Shown one piece after another: positions 34,895 to 64,000 of a DNA stretch of 64,000 nucleotides. A program made the translations under genes and the position numbers. Each line of letters begins with the position of its first letter. Position 1 is the stretch's first letter. The notes under the pieces are model-generated. The model was not told where the DNA came from. It made no database searches and saw nothing but the letters and a program-made list of their open reading frames with translations. The DNA comes from Fistularia commersonii (taxonomy: Eukaryota > Chordata > Actinopteri > Syngnathiformes > Fistulariidae): the NCBI GenBank assembly GCA_037954325.1, contig JBBMNZ010000003.1:18836392-18900391 (forward strand), given 5' to 3'.

Positions 34895-36765
34895 AAATCT
34901 TATGGATCCCTTCCACAATCAGAAAGACATACTTACATAAAACAAAACACCCTGGACCCCATGCACAGCAACGTCCATGGGGTGCACAGGTCTGCACCCC
35001 GCCTCCACTTTGGACAGTCATATCACATCTCTCTGTTTCCTTACCCCGCGTGCAGACAGAGACTGAAGCAGACAAACGCTGTAACCAGAGAAATCAAACT
35101 CTGGACCCTGGACTCAGAGGGCATCCTGCAGGACTGTTTTGCTACAACTGACTGGGATGTGTTCAAGACTGCAGCCACTCAGGAGGACTCTTCTGACAGC
35201 ACACAGGAGTATGCTGAGTATGTGACTGGGTACTTCAGCACTTGTGTTGTAAATATTGTGCCCACTATACCAGTCAGGAAGTTCCCCAACCAGAAGCCTT
35301 TGCTGAACAGTCAGGTATGCCACATGCTGCGTGCCCGCTCTCATGCGTTTAGGTCCGGCAATGAAATGGTGTACAAAGCTGCTAAGTATGGACGGAAGAA
35401 GGTCATCAGAACAGCCAAGAGATAGTAGAGAGAAGCTGGATGGCTTCAACTCCACTGCTGATCCTGGGCGGATGTGGCAAGTCCTGCAGCACATCATGGA
35501 CTACAAGTCCACCACCAGCATCAGCATCTCAGCAGACAGCCTGCCTCAACATCCTGCCTCAACATCTTCGGCGCGCGCTTCAAGAGAGCAATGCTGGGCT
35601 ACATCCAGAACGGCGTCCTGGAAACCCTGGACCTGTTGCAATTTGCATACTGGCCCAACAGGTCCCTCTTCCACCTAGAAAACAAGAGACTCCTACGTCA
35701 GGATGCTTTTTGTGGACTACAGCTCTGCATTCAACATGGTCATACCCCACAAACTGACAAACAAAATCTCCAGCCGTGGCCTACACCCCACCCTCTGTGA
35801 CTGGCTCCTGGACTTCCTGATTGGCAGACCCCAGTCTTTCAAGATAGATAACAGGACCTAAGCCAGCATCATCATGAACTCGGGCACTCCTCAGGGATGT
35901 GTCCTCAGGATGGAGGTGGCGAGTCTGCTGGTGTGGTATGAAGACAATAACCTCATCCTCAACAAGGACAAAACCAAGGAGATGATAGTAGACATGAGGA
36001 GGGAGAGGAGACCTCATCAGCCACTGTTCCTCCAAGGTTGAGAGCGTGAGCAGCTTCAAATACCTTGATGTCCACTAAAGCAAGGACCCCTTTGGTCCCT
36101 CAACACCATGCAGACAGTCAGGAGGGCTCAACAGTAGCTGTACTTCCTGAGGAGGCTTTGGCATGTCGCCGAAGATCTTCAGTAACTTCTACAGGTGCAT
36201 TGTTGAGAGCATCCTGACCAGCTGCATCACTGTGTGGTACGGCAGCACCACTGCTCTGGACCGCAAACATTTGCAGTGAGTGGTAAAGACTGCTGAGAGG
36301 ATCACCAGAACCCCACTGCCTTCTCTGCAGAGCACCTATCACCACAAAGTCCACGGGAGAGCTGCTTCCATCGCCAAAGACCACGCCCACCCCCAACATG
36401 GACTGTTAACACTCCAGGAGTGCGAAATGTAGAACAACATGATTAAAGAACTCATTCTACCCAACTGCCATCAGACTCTTTAACAGCTGACACACATTGT
36501 TCTTGCACTTGCAAAGTCTACTGCCCACTTAAACTGCACTCATCCTTGCACCTGCACACATAGCTGCATTCAAATGTCTTATTGCACTGCCACTGTTCTA
36601 TTGCACAGCTCATATTCATATCTATAGTCATATTTATAATAATGTTTACACTTCCTATCAGCACATATCCAAATGCACTGCGGTCAGCAAAGTAGGAATT
36701 TAAATGTACAGGGAAACACATTTCTATGCCGACAATAAACGCCTTGAATCTCTTGAAGCTTGAAA
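34895..36765 (+). mobile_element. L2/CR1/Rex-like LINE remnant (jockey superfamily)
   Basis: The opening frame (34865-35425) carries the end of an endonuclease region and linker: RQRLKQTNAVTREIKLW, DCFATTDWDVFK and YVTGYFSTCV, with wording typical of fish LINEs. Later, in shifted frames, come reverse-transcriptase pieces QFAYWPNRS, FVDYSSAFN, GTPQGCVL and NKDKTKEMIVDMRRER. The stretch that should hold the YADD catalytic box between GTPQGCVL and the downstream block is missing. The 3' end (about 36,750) has repeated TTGAA-type words. Frameshifts and stops show it is inactive. Confidence 0.82.
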
Positions 36766-37432
36766 ACTTTGACATTGTGAGAAATTAGAGCGTGTGTCAT
36801 TAAAATCCTCAAAACGGCAATTATTCTGTTTTTTTTTTTCATGTGTAGTTTTGTATTTCAGCACATAAGCTATTTTGCATAATGCTGTGCTGGTTATATG
36901 ATGTACTCACAAATGACGACTATGGGACCAGGACCTGGACCCCCCTCACAAAGGTTTTTAAATCCACACACCATGCTAGTTTCCATGAATTGAAATCCAA
37001 TTTTCAGATAAATACTTCCGTTATCTCTGTTTCTGGAGTCATCCTTCCATTGAAGCGCTGGCAGTCAGTCGTAGAGAAGCACAGCTTTATGACAAGAGAG
37101 GCCCTCTAAAATTTGTTTAATATTGTCTTTCACAAACCTCTTCTCTGAGGCTTTACTTTTATTGAATCTGTTAATGCAATTTTGCCCAAGTGAACTCATT
37201 GTATATGCTAGGAATATTTGTAGTAATGCCCTCTGCACTTTCAAACAGATCTGTTTGTTGTGCATGGTTTATACCAGCCACATCCACAATTCTGTTGCTA
37301 ATTTATTTGGCATGACTTCTCTCTAACAACCCTTTAACAAATAAGGGGGGGGGGGGTGAAGGTTATTATTCCAATATCTATTTCCATGGTCCTTTCCAGT
37401 TTTAATTATTTAACTGTATTCTAGGTCACAAT

Positions 37433-37471
37433 TGATGGTGATGATGGCGATGATGATGGTGATGATGGTGA
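37433..37471 (+). repeat. (GAT)-rich imperfect microsatellite
   Basis: Runs of gatggtgatgatg with occasional gcgat interruptions. Confidence 0.8.
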
Positions 37472-37554
37472 CCTCCACTGCGTGGATCGCCTTTCTGCAG
37501 GCGCTTCAGATGGATGTGGCTGCTTATCACTGAGGCGACAGTGGGAGTGATCAA

Positions 37555-37580
37555 TTAATTACACGGACTCGTGTAATTAA
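37555..37580. promoter_or_regulatory. Inverted repeat containing two TAATTA motifs
   Basis: Arms TTAATTACACG (37555-37565) and CGTGTAATTAA (37570-37580) are exact inverted copies around a 4-base spacer GACT. TAATTA is the core site of many homeodomain proteins, so a dimeric binding site is possible. Function is inferred only. Confidence 0.4.
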
Positions 37581-37837
37581 CGAGCACAACCACACATAGT
37601 CGCTCAGCCAAGACTTCCACCCAGCGTCAAATCGCCCGAGGAAGGATTGGACTCGAGGTAAAAAATTGGCCAAATAAATAAACCGAATTTAGTTCGTAAA
37701 GGTGTTTTGGGTGGAAACAACCCTCCCCCCTTTGTTTTTTTTTTTTAGAATGGGGAGGGAGCACAGTTAGTGTATCTCAATATTATGGACATCTTTAGTG
37801 TAGCTGTTGTGTCCTCAGCCAAGCATGTTGCGATAAG

Positions 37838-37872
37838 ATGTGTGTTTGTGTGTGTGTGTGAGAGAGAGAGAA

Positions 37873-37954
<82 letters not shown>

Positions 37955-37978
37955 TGTGTGTGTGTGCGTGAGTGTGTG

Positions 37979-38034
<56 letters not shown>

Positions 38035-38037
38035 TGT
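37838..38037 (+). repeat. Composite (TG)n-(AG)n-(TG)n microsatellite
   Basis: About 200 bp of alternating TG blocks separated by pure AG blocks (longest 37906-37949). The frames across it translate as low-complexity Cys-Val or Arg-Glu and are not genes. Confidence 0.92.
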
Positions 38038-39639
38038 GTCAGTCCGTGTCTTTGGCTCACCGTGGAAGAGGAGCAGAAATCAATTACAATTATTCTCTGT
38101 TGACAATGTAATTAAAGTCAAGGCGGCGGCTAATACACCCGCTTCGGTCTCTTATCTGGAACGGACGGAGATTTACAAGTGTGGGTGGGGTGTGTAAGGG
38201 TGGCGGTGCGGAGCGTGCGTGGCGGCAGGGCCCCCGCAACGAAACTGCCTGAAACCCCCGGCGGCTGTCTTGAAATCAGCGCAGGCTTGAACGAGGAAAC
38301 GACTTTTTTCTGGTTGAATGAGAGAAATAAAAACTATTCATGTGGCTGCCAGTTATTACCTTCATGCTCCCCCACTCCTCGGAACTGCACGGAGATCATG
38401 AATATTAATCGTTTCCCGCCCACCCCCTGGGAATATAAAAAAAAAAAAAGTGGCAGCACTGCGTGGCCAAAAACATCCCATCAGAGGTTATTAAAGCGCA
38501 GGTCTTTCAAGAGTCGGATTTTTCACAATTTTACGAAAATGATTGAAAATGATAGTCATTCCCCATGGCTTTATAATTAATGTGAAAATGTAAAGTCCCC
38601 ATCATGGCCAAACTGTATGTTCGTGTTTCTGTGGCTGTATGATGTGGGTTTCACTGTTTATAAACAAATCGATCGACAAAATGATCATTTTTTTTCCTCC
38701 ACGTGTATTTAAAACATACTGTTAAATGTTAAAAAACAGCATAACTGTGAAATCCCCGTGTTTGATATTTTAATTATTGTTTCAGGATATTAAATAAATA
38801 AAAATTGTGCCTTTCTAATCAAATAACATTTTTTTTTACCGTTTAGTCTCGGACACGAAATAGATGCGCTGATTTACTGGCAAAAATGTTGCTTTGCGCG
38901 TCCATGTGTATTTGTGCATGTGCGTAATGTGTCACACGGGTGTGATGTTGCACGGGTCTTCTGTTTAGTTCTCAGGGGCCTAAAAAGCGGTTCGGTTCAC
39001 CAGCTGAGACCGCCGAGGCCTCCAGAGTCCTTTGGGTTTTGAGTGGATCGACAACACGCTTCACCTTGATCTTGTTTAAAACCAGTCTCAGATAATACTA
39101 TGCGCAATGCAGTGCTTTAGGATCTATAGCGTGGCACTACCACACACACATACACACACACACCACCCCACCCCCTCCACTCTCACAGCTTCCATTCCAG
39201 GTTTCAGCGGTTGCCCCCCCTCGCTTCCTTCCCGACTCACGTGATTTTTTTTTGGGGGGGGGGGGAAGTAAACGCCTCCTCCCTGCGTAAAGCTGGAACA
39301 AATGAGTAGCTTTAAAAAGATCTCGCCCGCCCTTTTCAGTCGATCGACGATTTTAATCGAGTGACGCACAAAAGGAACAGTAGAACGTTGGAAAGTCGCA
39401 TAACCCCCCCCCCCCCCAACCCCCACCTTTGCCACTTTTATAAGTACTTTTACCTCCATGTGATACTGTTATTACGAATATCTGCGAATTTGGGTATTTG
39501 TTATATGAACTACACGTTGTACGATGTAACAAACCCTAGCTGCAGGCCTTAAAGTATTTTTCCTGGATTTAAGAAGACAAAAAGCCATGTAAACTGTCGA
39601 GCCATGTTCTCTTGAGCCGATACCGTGCGTGAAACCAAC

Positions 39640-40135
39640 TTTATTTGGAGCCACATTGGCGCGCACCGATCCCTTCCATCATCAACCGAGCCGAAAAATC
39701 GTTAAGAACCTCGTGTTGGCGTTTAGTTTTACCCCTCATGCGTGTGTTTGTGCGTGTGCGCGGACGCAAGCGAGAGACGGGTGTATTAATGAGCATCGAA
39801 GGATCGTCCATCGCTCACGCCTGCATCGTGCGTAAACGAGAACGCACGTGGATTACGCGCACACACACACACGCACACGCGAACCTCTGTTGTCCCGGCT
39901 CTCGTTGTCCCTTTAAAAATCCGAAACCGAGGCCAATGATTTATCAAACTCCTATTATCAAGGAAATGTCAGGCGAAGGGCACCTTGTTCTGCACTGACG
40001 CAGAGCGGGTGTTTTCCCACGGAGCTATAGAAGAGCTTTGCACTTGGCGCCTTCGCACGGCTGCGAGCGGTTCCCTCCAATCGCCTCGCCTTTTCGCAAC
40101 CGTTTTTCCGATTCTGCTGCCGGGACTCTGCAATA
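39640..40135 (+). promoter_or_regulatory. slc6a5: Probable slc6a5 promoter and 5' UTR
   Basis: About 500 bp upstream of the start codon has many CpGs compared with the surrounding AT-rich DNA. It includes a possible weak TATA-like ctatag at 40024-40029 and GC-rich stretches close to the exon 1 donor. The transcription start is not visible, so the limits are approximate. The call rests mainly on its position before the exon ending in ATG. Confidence 0.5.
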
Positions 40136-59355
<19,220 letters not shown>

Positions 59356-60524
59356 CAACCATGGCCGTTCCACACCCACCACATACAACCTGTATGGGAG
59401 GGGCACTGGCAGGAGGGCACACTTCCAGACTTTCTCCTCCTCCATCTCTTTTTCTCCACGACCTTCCATTCTTCACCACTTTGTGCTTCACCACTTATGC
59501 TTCCTGTCTTCCTAATGGATGTAGGAACAGGCTGTCTTTATTCCTCCTACTCTTCTTCTTCTCCACTTCCTTTCTTCTCTCAGGGAGGAGGGGCTAGCCA
59601 GGTGGAGCTGCTGCTTTGTACTCAGTAAGCGGTCTATCATTGGCTCCCAAACATGACCATAGATTATACCATAGCCCGTCCAGGGATCTTTATTCCAAGA
59701 AAAAAAAAAGTGTGACGTAAATTGACTCAGCTCAGACTGCACTCTACAATAGCCGCTCCTTATGGGGTCATATGTGGATGTCTGTTTTAGTGTGTGTGTG
59801 CCATCATATTTGTGTGTAGAGATGATAAATCATCTTGGTGCAAGCAGAGACAGGAAAACATAAACTGGGGGACAGAGAAACAATGGCTGAGCGAGCACAG
59901 CGGGAACCAGTGTTTTTGTTCCGTCTGTATACAAAAATCCAATTGGCAATACAAATAATATCTACTGGCTCCTCAGAAAAAAATACACTTGTTCTATTTT
60001 CACATTGTGCTCTACCCAGCACTGGGTGTGTATATTCAGAGTTGCACACACATATTACCAGATCTGGAATCTGTGCCTCCTACACCCTTGTAGAATAGCA
60101 GATACATCCTTATTACCACTTCAGTAGATACACTTTAGCCTTGGATCTCGGTGCAGTCTTAGAGAAACTTGGGTCTATTTTTCTCGCCGAACCCAAGGGA
60201 CCATTTGTGATACCCTCTTTCTCTGTATTAAATCACATGTATTATCCTAGAATTTTAAGTAAGACGTTCCTATTGTAGGAAAGCACTAAGTAGTATCTTC
60301 TTCCTTTAGCTGATGATAAATTGACCATTTGACCTTATTAAGGCTCAAAAACTAAATCTGATAGTCACTTTGTGCATATACAGTAATTTAGATGGCGTAG
60401 TTATTGCTGTATGTGTTGTTAGCCAATGTGAAAACCATCTTTACAATGTATGTCGCATCAGATGATATTATTAAAACATCTAAAAAAAAATAAAAATAAA
60501 TATATATACATATATATATGTATG

Positions 60525-60563
<39 letters not shown>

Positions 60564-63500
60564 TTATTCATATGTGGTAACATAAATATATAATATAGCT
60601 TCCAGCAGAGGAGAGAGTTAGAATGGCAGCGGATGAGTGTGTGTTCATGTATCTCTGGACCTCATGTTTAGCCTTGTATATGTAAAACGTGCACACTTGA
60701 AAAAATGTCCCGTATTTAGTGAGTGTATGTGTTTCATGTTCTTACAGTGTTAACAGGAGTTGCTACATGCGAACAGATGAATATTAGACTCAACAATGGC
60801 CTCTTTTGTTCCTGGACCTGTACCTTGTCTTTTAACTGTTTGTGAGCTCCAGAGACCTCTTTGCCCTTTCAAACTTATGCCTCTTGCTACTCTGCGTGTT
60901 TGTCATAAAATCAGGGTCTCAGGTATACTTGATTCTGTTGGACTACTCTAGTAGTTCCAGGAATAATAGCATTCATTGCATAGGAAACAGAGAGGAAAGC
61001 CATGATAATGCTGTGTGGAAGTGTGCTGTAAATGGTCATAATCAAAACTTTCTCAAATCTCAATGCAACATCACTTCCTCTCATGGGAATGCTTAAACAA
61101 GCCTTATGGAGATTATACAACGTGCAAGTGCAACTGACTTAATTTGTTTTAAACTATGTGCAAAGCCACTGCAAGTTTTTTGCTATTCACGATTTTTTTT
61201 ACAACAATTCTATTTAAAACAAATCTGATCAAAGAATCATTTAAAAAAGAAATGTAATATTGAGTGCGAGTAACTCAAATGGAACTTAAGATGTCTACCG
61301 AGCCAGGTTTTGAGACATTAATCAGATTGTTTTGCATTTGAAAAAAAAGGCTCTCAGCAACATTCTGGTTATTCATACTGTGGTCCATCAGGATCTGTCA
61401 AATTATTGCAAATCAGCATGTTTCCCTTTAAGCTGTGCTGTATCACCAGCACAAATGAACTGCGGGATTTGCCATATTTGGGTGGCATACACGTGTCTCC
61501 AGCAGTGAAATTCTGCCTTGCAGGCAGAATGGTATGGCAGCCTCTTAAAATGTGAAGTTGTCACCCTTTCTTTGTGGCCTAGCAACTAATTATGTTCATA
61601 GTTGCGCTGTCTATCCCACAACCAATTTGGTGTTTCTCCAACCTGGCAAGTGGGCTAGGCAGTTTGATGTTGCTGTGTGAAAAAATGACTGTATTGTGCT
61701 TTTAACAGTGGTGTAGCCACAGAGAAATAAGTTTCGTATAGGCTGTAATCATAGGTGCAATAACAGTTGCTTATAGATTGAAAGATTACCCAAAAACTAT
61801 TGGAGAATTTCTGAAATTATAAGAGGTTCTCTAGTTTGAAAACAAAGCAAAATCAGTTAATGAGCACACAAGTTGTGAAATAGCTTGCTTGTTGTAGTGT
61901 GTTGCTTTATTTAAGAATTTATGTAATTGGCACATTTGTTCAAATGTGATAAAAATGTATGTCTGTGGTTGTCTGTGTGTGTTTGCTTCTGTATTAGTTT
62001 ACTAAACTCACATAACTGTCAGTAAGATATTTGCATGGACAGTCTCTGAGGTGGTTGACAAAAGAAACAAAGATTCACAGATCCCCCCCCCCCAGGATTA
62101 TTCAGCCCAAATATTGGCATCTCTCTCGCTCAAACTCTTTTTTATGTATTTGAAAATTTCAAAGTGTTGCTTAAAAATTTGAGGTACTTTACATTTTTTT
62201 AAGGTTTGTCTTTTTAGAATAGAGATTAGAATTGGCTCCAGGATGTTTTATCTGCACACAGTAGTGAGCATGGGTGGCAGAAGTAGCAGGATTGTATTCT
62301 CAATCATGTGTTGGATGGAGGTAACAGTACACTCTCTCTAGACATAAGGAAGTCTATTTTGTGGCCTCAGGCAGAGTGATTTCCATCGTGGCCAACAATA
62401 TGTAGCTATCATTTTTGTGTGTGGCGTTCTCGTGTTTCCATTGGGCTTTTCTCTATTTGCTTCGAGAAAAAGGGAGTTTGCCTTCAGTTAAATACACACT
62501 GCTCCATGAAATGTAAGTGCTTGCATGTGCAGTTTGATTTGCTCTTTACATGTATGTGTAGTTATTGTTGTTCCCTCTCACTCAATAGTATATGTCTGTG
62601 CATGTTTAATTTAGGGAGCTTTTTGTTCTACATAATTCTAAACAGAAGGTTGCTGTCACCCTTCTTTTAGAGGAAAAAAAAAGAAAAGAACAAAAACACG
62701 ATCAAATAAAGTAACTGTTGATTCACTTTGCCTGCAAGTTAACTTTGAGCAGTATAGGTAACCAAAGAAAGAGAACTTTAACAAGGGTTGTATAAAGAAA
62801 ATAAATGTAAGGAGAATAAAGGAACGTGTTATCTGTTTATAGGAGGTTGAGATACTGCCATTCATATCCCATGTAGTGTTCCTTGATGTTTGCCAATACG
62901 TTACGAAACATCTTCAGGTAACCATTGGCCTTATAGATGTCTTCTAATGATAGAATATTGTATGTATTAAAAAAACCCAACACAGAATAGCTTAGCATCT
63001 GTCTCACATGGTAACAGTATTCCTATTGTTCTGTCTGTCGTGTCCTTTTGGCACTTTATTGTGTGACCTATGAATGCATAGGTTAAATTTCTAATTACTT
63101 GAGTAATGTCATACATTTCTGTGTGTTCTATGTGAGGTACTGCTGCCTATGGATATAGATATGTGCCTCCAACATGACATCCTTTGGTTTTAGAATAGAG
63201 TAGACATATAACAAATATGTTTCAAAAATAGCTGTGATATATATATATATAAAAATATATATGAAAAAAATGTGTATATCATATAGGTGAAATGCATTTA
63301 TTTATTTTCACTGTCATCAGTCTTTGAGGCCCTACCTCAGATTTTGTATTTATGTATAGAAATGCAATTGGATAATATTACTTTACCAATAATAATATAT
63401 CGCTATTATACCATGAAATGTATATCCTATGAATCAATAAATAAATGTTATGTTTTCTTTGTTGTCTTGTACTCTGTTAGACTTTTTTCATACAGTGCCC

Positions 63501-64000
63501 ATCAAGAATGTAGGACAAAATGTAATCTTATAGATAATGGAAATAAGGTTAACTAATTCATTTTGAGAGGCCTGACAGTAAGTATTGATATTCCTCTGAA
63601 TTCAGAGCACCTGATACCAACACCTAAAACCATAACATACTTAAATGTCATAGATGTCAAAATCTTGTATACATTCTCTGTGCGTGTGTGTGCGTGCGGG
63701 TAAACTGTAATACATGTTAGTGATCCTTTCTAGTGGTCCCTATCAATCAAATCCAATCAATTTTTTATTAGCCAAAGGAATTTCCATACTGATTAGATTG
63801 ATTATGCACCCGAAATTGGTGCCAGCTCCCTCTACTTAAGCTGCAATCAGTCTCCTGAATGATTTTGAATAATATGGGAATCAAAATTTAGAAATTAGTC
63901 TGTTTGCCCTCACATACCGAATCAGTTTGCGGCAAATACAGATATCAGTTGCTTGATTGCAATGAAACCATCATCCTCTTAGTGGACAGTCATCATTGAT
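59356..64000 (+). other. slc6a5: slc6a5 3' UTR and downstream flank
   Basis: Possible poly(A) signals AATAAA at 60489 and 60495 (in an A-rich run), 62705, 62800, 62815 and 63436. The DNA is AT-rich, so none is decisive. (AT)n tracts lie around 60510-60560. No further coding exon is recognised; in human the next gene is NELL1, which I do not see here. Confidence 0.55.

Larger units (their letters stand above)
36766..39639 (+). other. Region upstream of slc6a5
   Basis: Contains a poly-G run (about 37346-37357), a GAT-rich repeat (37433-37471), a TAATTA inverted repeat (37555-37580), a large TG/AG microsatellite (37838-38037), a candidate conserved block (38080-38600) and T9G12 (39245-39265). 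No coding exon is supported. Confidence 0.7.

Noticed and set aside
34865..35425. 186-codon plus frame as a host gene
   Set aside because: The sequence is the endonuclease-linker region of a LINE, followed by frameshifted reverse-transcriptase pieces.
37815..38197. Low-complexity frames on both strands
   Set aside because: Translation of the TG/AG microsatellite.

Overview
The window looks like teleost fish nuclear DNA. It has short coding exons with GT-AG introns, many (CA)n and (AT)n microsatellites, and transposon families typical of ray-finned fish (RTE-type LINEs, an L2/CR1/Rex-like LINE, a hAT element, Tc1-type MITEs and tRNA-headed SINEs). The exact species cannot be told. Two protein-coding genes are supported, both on the + strand and in tandem. 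Nearly all other open reading frames are chance frames in introns, repeats or microsatellites.

Positions 1-30,660 hold the 3' half of prmt3 (protein arginine methyltransferase 3). The window opens in an intron. Six coding exons (3567-30538) encode the last 200 residues, including the second glutamate of the double-E loop, the THW loop and a typical PRMT3 C terminus. A poly(A) signal follows at 30655.

Positions 30,661-40,135 are intergenic. They contain a degraded RTE-type LINE on the minus strand that carries a nested hAT element with intact inverted ends and an 8-bp target duplication. A second, unrelated LINE remnant lies on the + strand (about 34,895-36,765). From about 36.8 kb to the gene start lies the probable slc6a5 upstream regulatory region, with AT-rich homeodomain-type motifs, a large TG/AG microsatellite and CpG-containing promoter DNA.

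Positions 40,136-59,355 hold the complete coding region of slc6a5 (neuronal glycine transporter GlyT2): 16 coding exons, 782 residues, with every junction in phase. The ATG is the last codon of exon 1 and abuts the splice donor, so the protein begins with a single-codon exon. Intron 1 holds a near-perfect RE1/NRSE, the binding site of the neuronal-gene repressor REST, matching 20 of 21 consensus positions. The 4.6 kb after the stop codon is 3' UTR and flank with several possible poly(A) signals and no further gene that I recognise.

The prmt3-slc6a5 order and orientation match human 11p15, so this is a conserved vertebrate synteny block. The two genes have unrelated jobs: cytosolic ribosomal-protein methylation and presynaptic glycine reuptake. 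The prmt3 introns may nevertheless house long-range elements for its neighbour, and several candidate conserved noncoding blocks are flagged. I found no undescribed multi-gene system. The strongest specific observations are the RE1 site, the split start codon, the AG-free repeat tract before slc6a5 exon 11, and several well-bounded mobile elements.
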